A program made the position numbers and the translations under genes. A stretch of 64,000 bases of DNA. Origin: Candidatus Deianiraea vastatrix. GTDB taxonomy: Bacteria; Pseudomonadota; Alphaproteobacteria; Rickettsiales; Deianiraeaceae. The DNA lies in NCBI RefSeq assembly GCF_007993655.1, contig NZ_CP029077.1, positions 986,744 through 1,050,743 of the forward strand, read 5' to 3'. Under the pieces are notes generated by a model. The model searched no databases. It had not been told where the DNA came from and saw only the letters and a list, made by a program, of their open reading frames with translations. Each line of letters opens with the position of its first letter. The first letter of the stretch is position 1. Shown here in pieces: positions 53,455 through 62,736 of this stretch.

Positions 53455-54591
53455 ATGAATAGCTCAAATAGCAACAATAATTCTGGTAGTAATGTAATTG
53501 AAGAAGACGAAGAAATTTCCAGTGAAAATAGTTATGAGGATGGTAGTGATGAAAGTTTATCTTCTGAAATTGAAGAAGTCATGCAACAAGAAGATTCAGA
53601 TCGATCAATAACAGGTAATGATAGTGTTTATAATGACATGAATCTAAGTTTAAAAGTACAAAGACCTTTTATTGACCAAAAAGTCTTAAAAAATGTAAAC
53701 CGTTTTGAATTTTTTAATATTCCACAAAACTTTTTTGCAAATCTTTTACAGCGCGAAGGTTTAGAGCAAGCGTTTATTGATGCCGTTGTGTGGCTAAGAG
53801 ATAATGTTAAGAATGGTGTGCAAAATCCTTGGCAATATAATGGATATTATGATTGTTTGTGTGTAGAAAATTTGACTTTACAAGACATTAGGATGCTTTA
53901 TGGTAAAATAAATCTTATTCAAGATAAATACCAAAAGCAAGTTCTTCTTGATGCAATCGGCAAGTATTGCTTTATAACATCAATTAAACCTAATACTATA
54001 AGTGTTGATGATTATGGTTTATTAAAAAATCTAGCTGGATCTATGTATGATGATGGGGTTTCTATAACGAATATATTATTATTGGCATTAGAAAAAGATA
54101 TGACTGTCAATAAGGCAGTATATAATGCTCTTTCTATCGATGTAGAGAGAATGAATAGCAAACAAGATGAGATAATGACGATGAATCAAAAAGTAAAGAA
54201 ATACATACCTCAGCCAACTGGGGCAAAAAGATTGGATAGCCTTAAGAAAAAATATCCCCAACAACAAAGACTAAATGAAGAAGTATTTCCGAAATCTCTA
54301 GAAATTCCAGCAAATATTCCATATACTTCTTATCAACTTGACGGTCAATTGATTAAGGTTGCTAATCATAATTATAAAAATCAATATCAAGATAGTTATC
54401 AAAATTCAGAACAAAATATGAATAATAAAACAGAAAAACAAGACAAAAACAAAGATAGACAAAGAAGTAGAAATAATTCTAAAATCGAGAAACAAAATGA
54501 TAATTTCGCTAGTCAGATAAAATATTCTAGAAATCGTTCAAGCAGTGCTTCATCAAGAGGTAGTAGCGTAGGTCGTGATAGAAATGGTTGA
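53455..54591 (+). CDS. Orphan protein with disordered acidic and Ser/Arg-rich ends
   Basis: The start chosen is MNSSNSNNNS at 53455; the frame is open upstream to 53299 but those codons overlap the feoA start and promoter region. The 378-residue protein has an acidic, Ser/Glu-rich N-terminus (about 15-60). A folded, mainly helical middle follows (about 70-280; QNFFANLLQREGLEQAFIDAV). It ends in a Gln/Asn-rich, then Ser/Arg-rich, C-terminus (SRNRSSSASSRGSS). No signal peptide or membrane helix. The layout is like secreted effectors of intracellular bacteria, but no known domain is recognised. Confidence 0.6.
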   Translation: MNSSNSNNNSGSNVIEEDEEISSENSYEDGSDESLSSEIEEVMQQEDSDRSITGNDSVYNDMNLSLKVQRPFIDQKVLKNVNRFEFFNIPQNFFANLLQREGLEQAFIDAVVWLRDNVKNGVQNPWQYNGYYDCLCVENLTLQDIRMLYGKINLIQDKYQKQVLLDAIGKYCFITSIKPNTISVDDYGLLKNLAGSMYDDGVSITNILLLALEKDMTVNKAVYNALSIDVERMNSKQDEIMTMNQKVKKYIPQPTGAKRLDSLKKKYPQQQRLNEEVFPKSLEIPANIPYTSYQLDGQLIKVANHNYKNQYQDSYQNSEQNMNNKTEKQDKNKDRQRSRNNSKIEKQNDNFASQIKYSRNRSSSASSRGSSVGRDRNG

Positions 54592-54895
54592 TATGAATTT
54601 TAAGTTTGTTCACATGGTGTGTAATTTTACTTTGGATTGACAAAATAAGTAGAAATCATTCTTCAAATATTCGTTGATATAAAGCAGACATTGGCATATC
54701 TTGAGGCAAAAGATATATTAAATAAGCATTGTATCATAAAGTTTGTTGCATGATTGATTAAATGCTGTAATATTATTGTTTTATGTCAATTTACTTTTAA
54801 GATATTTAGTTATATTTTTTATAAATAATAATTCAAAGAATAAATGAATTATACTATAAGCATAAACAGACTAAATAAGATTATTTAGTGAAAAT
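54592..54895. other. Gene-free stretch
   Basis: AT-rich and without a confident gene. A 24-codon minus frame ending at 54656 reads LPQDMPMSALYQRIFEE, perhaps gene debris. Confidence 0.35.
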
Positions 54896-56725
54896 CTAAT
54901 CATCCGAAATCTTAAGCACGGCAAGGAATGCAGATTGCGGAACTTCGACGGAGCCAAGCATTTTCATGCGTTTTTTACCAGCTTTTTGCTTATCCAAAAG
55001 CTTTCTTTTACGGCTTATGTCTCCACCATAACACTTTGCAGTCACATCTTTTCGCATTGCAGATATTGTCTCACGGGCTATGATCTTGGCACCAATTGCA
55101 GCTTGAATTGGAACGGCGAACATCTGCCTTGGAATAAGCTCACGAAGCTTGGCACATAGCGCTCTTCCGCGTTGCTCTGCTCTGCTTCTATGTGTTATTA
55201 TCGAAAGTGCATCAACGCTATCTCCATTTAATAAAATTGAAACTTTTACAACATCAGACTTAACATATTCGGCTATTTCCCATTCAAAACTTGCATAACC
55301 TTTTGAAATTGACTTTAATTTATCGTGGAAATCAAGAACGATTTCAGCAAGAGGAATTTTATAAACAAGCATAACTCTTTGGTTTCCGGAGCTATAGTTT
55401 AAGTCAATTTGAGAGCCTCGTTTATCTGTGCAAAGCTTCATTATATCGCCTAAATAATCACCCGGTGTAAAAATTGAAACCTTTGCAAGGGGCTCTTCTA
55501 TTTCACGAATTAATACTGGATCTGGATAAGTTGCCGGATTGCTAATTTCCGTTACAGTTCCGTCGTTTAAATACATTTTATAAACAACGCTTGGCGCAGT
55601 TGTAACAAGGTCTGCGTCATATTCACGCTCAAGACGCTCTTGGACTATTTCCATGTGCAACAGACCTAAGAAGCCACATCTAAGACCAAATCCAAGGGCA
55701 GCGGATGACTCAACTTCGTAGGATATACTTGAGTCATTTAAGGCAAGCTTTTCAACCGCAGTTTTCATTTCAACATATCCACTTGGCTCACTTGGGTAAA
55801 GACCGCAAAATACTACAGGCTGAACTTTTTTAAACCCTGGCAGTGGCTTGGTTGTTGTGTCTTTTTCAAGGACGATTGTATCACCAACAAGGCAGTCAGC
55901 AACAAGCCTTATATTTGCACACATATACCCAACCTCCCCTGCTTTTATCTCATTTACTTCGTTTCTTTTGGGCATGAAAAATCCTAGCTTTTCAACTTCA
56001 TGAACAGAGCCATTATGAAGCATTTTAATTTTATCACGAAGCTTTAAAACGCCTTCACGAACTGAAATTAACATTACAACCCCAAGATATTGATCATACC
56101 AAGCATCAACGAGTAAAACCTTCGTTTGCCCTTCAACATTTCCACTTGGAGCTGGGATATATTTTATAATGCTTTCAAGAAGATTATCAACTCCTGCTCC
56201 TGTTTTACCACTTGTAAGCACTGCATTTGATGTATCAAGCCCTATTACCTCTTCAATTTGTGCTTTCGTACCATTTATGTCAGATGATGGCAGATCTGTC
56301 TTATTTAAAACCGGTATTATTTCGTGATTTGCATCTATTGCTTTATAAACATTTGCAAGGGTTTGTGCCTCAACGCCTTGAGTTGTATCAACTAGTAAAA
56401 GAGAGCCATCGCATGCGGAAAGACAGCGAGAAACCTCATAAGCAAAGTCAATATGCCCTGGTGTATCCATTAAATTTAGCACATAATTTTGCCCATCTTG
56501 TGCTTTATAATTAAGACGTACGGTTTGAGATTTAATTGTAATTCCACGCTCACGCTCTATATCCATTGAATCAAGGATTTGATCTTGCATTTGCTTATCA
56601 TGAACTGCTTTGCAAAATTCGATTATTCTATCTGCGAGGGTGCTTTTTCCGTGGTCAATATGTGCAATTATTGAGAAATTTCTAATTTTTGTAATATCGT
56701 GCAAGTTATTATAATATATTTGCAT
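54896..56725 (-). CDS. lepA: Elongation factor 4 (LepA)
   Basis: LepA is a ribosomal GTPase that back-translocates or aids 30S assembly. The start chosen is [10 protein letters not shown] at 56725. The 609-residue protein has [15 protein letters not shown] (G1), [10 protein letters not shown] (G2), [14 protein letters not shown] (G3) and NKTDLPSSD (G4). It ends in the LepA-specific domain ([25 protein letters not shown]). Full length. Confidence 0.98.
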   Translation of the reverse strand: MQIYYNNLHDITKIRNFSIIAHIDHGKSTLADRIIEFCKAVHDKQMQDQILDSMDIERERGITIKSQTVRLNYKAQDGQNYVLNLMDTPGHIDFAYEVSRCLSACDGSLLLVDTTQGVEAQTLANVYKAIDANHEIIPVLNKTDLPSSDINGTKAQIEEVIGLDTSNAVLTSGKTGAGVDNLLESIIKYIPAPSGNVEGQTKVLLVDAWYDQYLGVVMLISVREGVLKLRDKIKMLHNGSVHEVEKLGFFMPKRNEVNEIKAGEVGYMCANIRLVADCLVGDTIVLEKDTTTKPLPGFKKVQPVVFCGLYPSEPSGYVEMKTAVEKLALNDSSISYEVESSAALGFGLRCGFLGLLHMEIVQERLEREYDADLVTTAPSVVYKMYLNDGTVTEISNPATYPDPVLIREIEEPLAKVSIFTPGDYLGDIMKLCTDKRGSQIDLNYSSGNQRVMLVYKIPLAEIVLDFHDKLKSISKGYASFEWEIAEYVKSDVVKVSILLNGDSVDALSIITHRSRAEQRGRALCAKLRELIPRQMFAVPIQAAIGAKIIARETISAMRKDVTAKCYGGDISRKRKLLDKQKAGKKRMKMLGSVEVPQSAFLAVLKISDD

Positions 56726-56790
56726 TATTATTAAAGGAGATTTTTTAAATTGCAAGGGAAAAGTTAGCTATGCAAGCTGATAGAGTGGTA

Positions 56791-57525
56791 CTATAGTTTG
56801 CCATTTTTTATAATTTTCTTGAATTTTGCAAAACTAACATCTGAATCTATTTTTATCCTTGGAATCTCAAATAAGTCATATTTATTTTTATTATAAGATT
56901 TACCATCTTGTGTTGCAGCACTTATATATCCTGATTTTTGCACAACTTGAGTTATTTTATAGTCATATATATTAAGTGGATATGAGAAATGATTACAAAT
57001 AATGCCATATTTTTTCTCAAGAAAGATTTTTGAATAAAGAATTTCTTTAATAACATTTTTTGCAGGAAGTAAAGTTTGTAAATTAACGCAGTGCATTGCT
57101 GATGATCCAATTTCAATTAATCTACTATTTAACATTTCAACAATGTTGTGTTCTGTCATTTTCTTTGAATTTTGATATTTTGGAGACAGATAAAACAGTC
57201 CAGGAATATTATACTTCTTTAAAATCGGAAAAACAAATTTATATTGGCTTGCAAGACCTTTATCAAATGTTAAAATAATAGATTTATATTGCCTCTTCTT
57301 TATTGCATCGTCGAGTTTGCGAAATCGAAATTTCTTCTTCATTAAGTATATAATTTGCTTTTCAAATGCTTGCGGTGTTATGTATTTTGAATTTTTTTTA
57401 TCCGATATATTCTCATATACCAAGATTCTTGGATAGTAATAAGACCTTGTGCTCTTGAAGGCAAGATGTTTTTTTATCTTAAAGAAAATAAAATATATTA
57501 ATATACAAAATAATGTCGTTTGCAT
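56791..57525 (-). CDS. Degenerate polysaccharide-deacetylase-fold protein
   Basis: The 244-residue protein has an N-terminal hydrophobic anchor (residues 4-16) and a NodB-type domain: SIILTFDKGLASQY (86-90 TFDKG), FPILKKYNIPGLFYLSP, EIGSSAMHCVNL and NHFSYPLN. In active enzymes the second Asp of TFDDG and two His bind the metal. Here that Asp is Lys and the first His is Ser. It is therefore probably inactive as a deacetylase, or uses another site. Confidence 0.65.
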   Translation of the reverse strand: MQTTLFCILIYFIFFKIKKHLAFKSTRSYYYPRILVYENISDKKNSKYITPQAFEKQIIYLMKKKFRFRKLDDAIKKRQYKSIILTFDKGLASQYKFVFPILKKYNIPGLFYLSPKYQNSKKMTEHNIVEMLNSRLIEIGSSAMHCVNLQTLLPAKNVIKEILYSKIFLEKKYGIICNHFSYPLNIYDYKITQVVQKSGYISAATQDGKSYNKNKYDLFEIPRIKIDSDVSFAKFKKIIKNGKL

Positions 57526-57590
57526 ATTTTACTTGATATTTATTAAATTTATAATATAAAAAAAGATAGATTTTAATACGCAAGAAAAAT

Positions 57591-58124
57591 ATGTCAATAT
57601 TAAAGCTAGTTTTATTTCCAGATCCAAGACTTCAGCAAAAATGTGATGCTGTAAGGGTTTTTGATGAAAATCTTAAAAATGAAATAGCAAATATGTTTGA
57701 TAGTATGTATCACTATAAGGGCATAGGGCTTGCTGCATGTCAAGTTGGCATAATGAAGCAAATATTTATAATGGATATAACATCAAATGAAAATGAAAAA
57801 AGTATGGTTGATAAAAAATATTGCTTTATTAACCCACAAATAGTGAAATATTCAGATCAAAAGTCAAAATATGAAGAAGGCTGCCTTTCTTTTCCTTTGC
57901 AAAATGCAGTTATACATAGGCCAGAGTCTGTATTAATAAAATTTCAAGATGAAAATGGAACTTGGCATGAAAAAGAGGCTTATGGGCTTGCCGCAACATG
58001 TATACAGCACGAGTTTGACCATCTAAATGGAATAACAATGCCAGATAGGGTAAATTCCATAATGAAAAAGTCAAATATGATTGAAAAGGCTAAGAAAATT
58101 AAGAAAGAGAGAGAAAATACCTAA
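57591..58124 (+). CDS. def: Peptide deformylase
   Basis: Def removes the formyl group from nascent proteins. The 177-residue protein has all three motifs: GIGLAACQ (44-51), EGCLSF with metal Cys98, and QHEFDH with His140 and His144. Full length. fmt is not adjacent. Confidence 0.97.
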   Translation: MSILKLVLFPDPRLQQKCDAVRVFDENLKNEIANMFDSMYHYKGIGLAACQVGIMKQIFIMDITSNENEKSMVDKKYCFINPQIVKYSDQKSKYEEGCLSFPLQNAVIHRPESVLIKFQDENGTWHEKEAYGLAATCIQHEFDHLNGITMPDRVNSIMKKSNMIEKAKKIKKERENT

Positions 58125-58197
58125 ATATACTATGTTATTTTTCGATATATTCAGTAAATCTATTCTTTTAATCTTAAATTTTGAAATGGAAAATAAT

Positions 58198-58273
58198 TGG
58201 TGGGTTCGGTGGGACTTGAACCCACGACCAATTGATTAAGAGCCAACTGCTCTACCAGCTGAGCTACGAACCC
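58198..58273 (-). tRNA. tRNA-Lys (CTT)
   Basis: Cloverleaf on the minus strand: acceptor GGGTTCG/CGAACCC, D arm TAGCTCAGCTGGTAGAGCA, anticodon stem GTTGG/TCAAT (two G-T pairs) around CTCTTAA (anticodon CTT), and T arm GTGGGTTCAAGTCCCAC. CCA is encoded. Confidence 0.94.
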
Positions 58274-58391
58274 AAGTAAAAGTATATCTTAATATTTAAA
58301 AATCAAGTATTTTTTGTGATTATATTACAAAAATAAAAAACTTTACATTAAAATAATTATCAATAATATTTTATATCATATATTACAATAA

Positions 58392-59744
58392 ATGTTTTCA
58401 TGCGTTGAATGTGGAATGAATTACGCCAAATGGACGGGGAAATGTACAGCGTGCAATAGCTGGAACACAATTCATGAGGAAAAGGGTGACGCTAGCGAAG
58501 TGTCAAGCTTTTTTGGAAAACAGAAGAAAAATTCTTCCAAAAAAACATCTGACGCACTAAAGCTTTCGGAAATTTCAAGCATAGCGGCTGGAGATCATAA
58601 CAGAATTTCATCAAATATATCAGAGCTTGACAGAGTTTTGGGTGGAGGATTTGTCGCTGGAAGTGGGATATTAATCAGCGGTGAGCCGGGAATTGGTAAG
58701 TCAACACTGCTTTTACAATGTGCATATAATACATCAAAAGCTGGAATGAAAACGGTTTATATTTCAGGTGAGGAGTCAGTCGGGCAAATATCTATGCGTG
58801 CAAAAAGGCTTGGAATGGAAAACTTCCCTGCACTTGTTGCATCGTCTGGATGTGTTGAAAAAATCCTAAAAACTGTTTCTGAAGCTGGTGATGTGAAGTT
58901 TCTAATTATTGACTCAATTCAAACTATGTATCTTGAGGCGCTAGAGTCAAACCCGGGAAGCGTTGCGCAAATAAGAGCGGCAGCATACGAGCTTTTAAAT
59001 TACTGTAAAATGCAGGATATAGTAATGATTTTAGTCGGGCATATTACAAAAGATGGTCAGGTTGCAGGGCCAAAGTTACTTGAGCATATGGTTGATGTTA
59101 TGCTTTATTTTGATGGAGAAAACAACAACTATTTTCGTATTTTGCGTGGAATTAAAAACCGCTTTGGAGCAACAAATGAAATAGGTATTTTCCAGATGGT
59201 TCAAAATGGTCTTGAGCCTGTTTCAAATCCATCTGAAATATTTTTGTCAAGTAGCAAGGAGGATATTCAAGGCCGTATAGCCTTTTCAACATTTGAGGGA
59301 ACAAGGCCTGTTTTACTTGAGCTTGAGTCTTTGGTAACTCCGTCTTTTATTCCAAATCCAAGGCGAACGACTGTTGGGTGGGATAATAACAGGCTTTCTA
59401 TGATACTTGCTGTGCTGTGTGCAAAATGCAATATGAATTTTTCTGATAAAGATGTTTATTTAAGTGTATTGGGTGGGCTTAAAACACAAGATCCATCGGC
59501 AGATTTAGCTGTTTGCCTATCTTTAAAATCTGCGATTTCGAAAAAACCAATCAAGGCAAAAACTATAGCAATTGGTGAAGTCTCGCTTTCAGGTCAAGTT
59601 CGCCCTGTTTTTCAAATTGAGCTTAGAATAAAAGAGGCAATTAAGCTTGGATTTTCTGAAATTTACATTCCAAAAGGGTCGTTTAAAGACAAAAAACCAG
59701 ATGGAGTTTTAATTGTAGAAATTGACAAGATTTGGGATTTTTAA
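58392..59744 (+). CDS. radA: DNA repair protein RadA
   Basis: RadA is a RecA-like motor that extends D-loops in recombination and natural transformation. The 450-residue protein has a zinc finger CVECGMNYAKWTGKCTAC, Walker A SGEPGIGKSTL, the RadA motif KNRFGATNEIG and a C-terminal Lon-like domain. Full length. Confidence 0.97.
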   Translation: MFSCVECGMNYAKWTGKCTACNSWNTIHEEKGDASEVSSFFGKQKKNSSKKTSDALKLSEISSIAAGDHNRISSNISELDRVLGGGFVAGSGILISGEPGIGKSTLLLQCAYNTSKAGMKTVYISGEESVGQISMRAKRLGMENFPALVASSGCVEKILKTVSEAGDVKFLIIDSIQTMYLEALESNPGSVAQIRAAAYELLNYCKMQDIVMILVGHITKDGQVAGPKLLEHMVDVMLYFDGENNNYFRILRGIKNRFGATNEIGIFQMVQNGLEPVSNPSEIFLSSSKEDIQGRIAFSTFEGTRPVLLELESLVTPSFIPNPRRTTVGWDNNRLSMILAVLCAKCNMNFSDKDVYLSVLGGLKTQDPSADLAVCLSLKSAISKKPIKAKTIAIGEVSLSGQVRPVFQIELRIKEAIKLGFSEIYIPKGSFKDKKPDGVLIVEIDKIWDF

Positions 59745-59811
59745 AAAACTAATAAAATCAGTATATTTCTTAGCAAATAAAGATTAAAGGTTAAGGAAGG
59801 TATAAGAGAAA

Positions 59812-60810
59812 TTAAATCAACTTATGACATGCAAGCCCAAGATGGGAAAAGCTTTTTTGCGTTGCGATGCGGCCACGAGAGGTTTTTTCGATTAATCCGT
59901 GGCGTATGAGGTATGGTTCAATTACATCTTCGATTGAGGATGAATCTTCTGAAATGCCTGATGCAATGGTCTCTATTCCAACTGGCCCGCCATTGTAATT
60001 TTCTATTATGAACTTTAAATATCTTCTGTCCATGTCGTCTAGTCCGTAAATATCAACCCCTAATTGATTTAATGCTTTATCTGCAAAATCTCCATCAATG
60101 ATTGAATTTTCGGTATAAATTGCAATATCGGCTACTCTTTTTAGCATTCTTATGGCAATTCTTGGTGTTCCGCGAGATCTTTTTGCAATACTCATAGCTC
60201 CAGAATTATCGATTTTAACATCTATTATTCCGGCATCTCTCATTATTATATCGCAAAGCTCTTGGTCTGTATAAAAATTTAGCTGCATAGGAATTCCAAA
60301 TCTAGTGCGAAGTGGGCTTGAAATCATGCCGATTTTCGTTGTTGCGCCAATTAATGTAAAGGGTTGAAGGTCAATTTTAATAGTCCGCGCCGCTACGCCT
60401 TCGCCAATTATTATGTCAATTCGAAAATCTTCCATTGCTGAATATAAAACCTCTTCAATTGATGGATGCAGCCTGTGAATTTCGTCAATAAAAAGGACAT
60501 CATTTTTTTGCAAATTAGTCAAAATTGCAGCCAAATCTCCAGATTTTGTAAGCATTGGCCCTGCTATCATGCGAAATCCAGTAGCCATTTCTTTAGAAAT
60601 TATCTGAGAAAGTGTTGTTTTTCCAAGCCCTGGTGGACCGTAAAAAAGTATATGATCTATAGCTTTTTGACGCATTTTACTTGCGTGTATGAAGATTGAC
60701 AGATTTTGCTTTAAATCTCCTTGACCAATAAATTCACTAAGCAGGGTAGGGCGAAGGCTAATCATTAGCTCGTCTTGTTTTTCTGGATTTAAAATTTCAT
60801 TTTTTTCCAT
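59812..60810 (-). CDS. ruvB: Holliday junction helicase RuvB
   Basis: RuvB is the hexameric motor of branch migration. The 332-residue protein has FIGQGDLKQNL, Walker A YGPPGLGKTT, Walker B FIDEIHRL and sensor GATTKIGMISSPLR. Its C-terminal winged helix has RGRIAT. ruvA and ruvC are not adjacent. Confidence 0.98.
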   Translation of the reverse strand: MEKNEILNPEKQDELMISLRPTLLSEFIGQGDLKQNLSIFIHASKMRQKAIDHILFYGPPGLGKTTLSQIISKEMATGFRMIAGPMLTKSGDLAAILTNLQKNDVLFIDEIHRLHPSIEEVLYSAMEDFRIDIIIGEGVAARTIKIDLQPFTLIGATTKIGMISSPLRTRFGIPMQLNFYTDQELCDIIMRDAGIIDVKIDNSGAMSIAKRSRGTPRIAIRMLKRVADIAIYTENSIIDGDFADKALNQLGVDIYGLDDMDRRYLKFIIENYNGGPVGIETIASGISEDSSSIEDVIEPYLIRHGLIEKTSRGRIATQKSFSHLGLACHKLI

Positions 60811-60961
60811 TAATTAAATAATATAATAAAAATTCACTAAATTTAATCTTTTATATAGGAAAGGTACATCAAATAATAAATTAAAAATCAAGAGAAAAAC
60901 ATTAAAATAATTGTAAAAAAATACTTGAATATAAAATAAGAAGTTTTATTTCTGGTATTAT

Positions 60962-61038
60962 ACACTCGTAGCTCAGATGGACAGAGCAGAGGTTTCCTAA
61001 ACCTTTGGTCGTGGGTTCGACTCCCGCCGAGTGTACCA
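60962..61038 (+). tRNA. tRNA-Arg (CCT)
   Basis: Cloverleaf: acceptor ACACTCG/CGAGTGT, D arm TAGCTCAGATGGACAGAGCA, anticodon arm GAGGT/ACCTT around TTCCTAA (anticodon CCT), and T arm CGTGGGTTCGACTCCCGC. CCA is encoded. Confidence 0.94.
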
Positions 61039-61058
61039 TATTATTTGAATATAAAAAA

Positions 61059-61211
61059 TTAAAGTGTAATATCATTTATATTATTAGTATTATCTTTATT
61101 TTGTTTTTTCTGTTCTTTTTTTCTATCATTTATAAATAGTCTTTTATCATATTTACCACATGATGATATAAGAAGGATAATGATAATATTGACTATTATT
61201 TTTTCTAGCAT
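61059..61211 (-). CDS. 50-residue lipoprotein
   Basis: A short minus-strand gene encoding MLEKIIVNIIIILLISSCGK and then a charged tail (KRLFINDRKKEQKKQNKDN). The lipobox ISSC (Cys18) is good. The position of Gly-Lys after Cys recalls LptM-type small lipoproteins, but the Pro-rich part is missing. It is divergent from the prepilin gene 40 bases away. Confidence 0.6.
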   Translation of the reverse strand: MLEKIIVNIIIILLISSCGKYDKRLFINDRKKEQKKQNKDNTNNINDITL

Positions 61212-61250
61212 ACAAATATAATGATTTCAAGTTAATTGTTAATATAGAAT

Positions 61251-62018
61251 ATGAATTATAAAAATAAAGCAAAAAATGCTTTTACAATAGCTGAGATGGC
61301 TATAGTTATATGTATAATAGCTATTTTAGTTTCACTAACTGTTATTGCAAATGGATTTATAGAAAGAGGCAAGGCTCAATCTCTTGTTTATGAAATAACA
61401 GGATATCAAAAAATGATAGATGCATTTAGAATGACATATAATTCTCTTCCTGGTGATTTTGAAAGAGCATCAACTGATATAAATTCAGCAATAAAAAATG
61501 GAAATGGAAATGGAAAATATGATGTACTTGCAGATGGTACTGGTGAATCTTTTTTAGCTTGGCAACATCTTAATTATGCAGGAATTATACCAGATAAATA
61601 TACTGGAATGACGGTAATGGCAGGATCGCAAATATGTTCAATTGGACTAAATATTCCTCGTTCAAAAATATTTCCAAATGCTGGATATAGAATAACAAGT
61701 GAAATTCCGCTTGAAATTAGTCAAAATTCAAATATGTCAAAATATAAAACAATAATGGAATATGCATCATATGCAACACAAACTTCAACTGGAAGGGGAA
61801 CAACTGGTATTGTAACACCAGATATTGCATATGATGTTGATAATAAAATGGATGATGGAAAGCCACTTGAAGGATTTGTTCTTGGGTTAAATGATGTATC
61901 TAATAAATGTAATTCAACAACATTTAATGTATCAACTGGGGGTTATTCAAGTGGTGCAACTTATATAGATTCGAAAAATACAGGATGTATAATGGTTTTT
62001 GTAGCAACAGAATATTAA
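61251..62018 (+). CDS. Prepilin-like protein
   Basis: The 255-residue protein starts with a type IV pilin/pseudopilin N-terminus: short basic leader, cut expected after Ala10 (NA/FTIAEMAIVI), Glu at position 5 of the mature protein, then a 20-residue hydrophobic helix. Ala replaces the usual Gly before the cut. The C-terminal 200 residues are Gly/Asn/Thr-rich beta-like sequence with three Cys. It could be the major or a minor pilin of a DNA-uptake or surface pilus with the GspF-like protein at 20.4 kb. Confidence 0.8.
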   Translation: MNYKNKAKNAFTIAEMAIVICIIAILVSLTVIANGFIERGKAQSLVYEITGYQKMIDAFRMTYNSLPGDFERASTDINSAIKNGNGNGKYDVLADGTGESFLAWQHLNYAGIIPDKYTGMTVMAGSQICSIGLNIPRSKIFPNAGYRITSEIPLEISQNSNMSKYKTIMEYASYATQTSTGRGTTGIVTPDIAYDVDNKMDDGKPLEGFVLGLNDVSNKCNSTTFNVSTGGYSSGATYIDSKNTGCIMVFVATEY

Positions 62019-62524
62019 ATATTTCTTGACATACCTTTGGAATTTCCCGAATTAGCTCTAGCTTCTTGAGTAGCTTGATGAATTCCTTTTTCTTGTAAAG
62101 TATTTAAGTCCATATTTCTTAGATTTTCAATAGTTTGTTTTGCTAATTTAGAAGTCATTTTACCAACAACAACATCTGCAATATCTGCAACACCAACAAT
62201 TTTATCTTTAACAACTTCTTTTTTAATTTCTTGTTTCTTGTCTAATACTTCTATACCTTGCTCTTGATATAGGTTTTGTGCAACTTGATTTTCCAATTCA
62301 TTATCAATATTTTGCTCAACTTCATTTTCATTTGTATCTATTTTTCTTTCTTCAGGTTTTTTATTTGGAGTAAAGACTTTTTTAGAAATATCACCAGCTG
62401 CAAACAAACTATCAACTACTATACCTGCTGTAACTTTATTTAGTTTTCTAAAACCTAAATAAAAGACGAAAAAGAATAGAAGAGAGCCTGCTATATACTG
62501 AAAAATATCTGACAATAAATCCAT
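62015..62524 (-). CDS. Membrane protein with charged coiled-coil tail, unknown
   Basis: The 169-residue protein has an N-terminal membrane helix (IFQYIAGSLLFFFVFYLGF). A charged, probably disordered or coiled region follows (EVEQNIDNELENQVAQN), then a C-terminal helical part with SKLAKQTIENLRNMDLN. I recognise no family. The 3' end overlaps the convergent prepilin gene by four bases. A cluster of TGACAA motifs lies just upstream. Confidence 0.5.
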   Translation of the reverse strand: MDLLSDIFQYIAGSLLFFFVFYLGFRKLNKVTAGIVVDSLFAAGDISKKVFTPNKKPEERKIDTNENEVEQNIDNELENQVAQNLYQEQGIEVLDKKQEIKKEVVKDKIVGVADIADVVVGKMTSKLAKQTIENLRNMDLNTLQEKGIHQATQEARANSGNSKGMSRNI

Positions 62525-62530
62525 TTAAAT

Positions 62531-62692
62531 TGACAAAAACACAAAATATCTGACAAACTTTTTTCATAATTGTCAATATTTTTTTAAATTATTAGAAAAT
62601 TTTGTCAATTTTTAAAAACTGACAATTTTTAAAGAAAAAGTGACAATTAGAAATATTCATATTTTATAAGGGTTTTTTATATAAACTGACAA
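62531..62692. promoter_or_regulatory. Cluster of seven TGACAA/TTGTCA motifs
   Basis: TGACAA occurs at 62531, 62551, 62620, 62641 and 62687 and its complement TTGTCA at 62570 and 62602. Spacings start to start are about 20, 19, 32, 18, 21 and 46 bases. Several near 20 bases place sites on the same face of the helix. It fills the region upstream of the minus-strand gene ending at 62015, and looks like an operator or other multi-site protein-binding array. Confidence 0.45.
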
Positions 62693-62736
62693 AAGTAACA
62701 ATGTAATAAATAATAATATTAATATATCTTTATATT

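Noticed and set aside
54656-54733. Minus-strand fragment reading LPQDMPMSALYQRIFEE before a stop.
   Set aside because: Protein-like but only about 24 codons without a start; cannot be assigned to a family.
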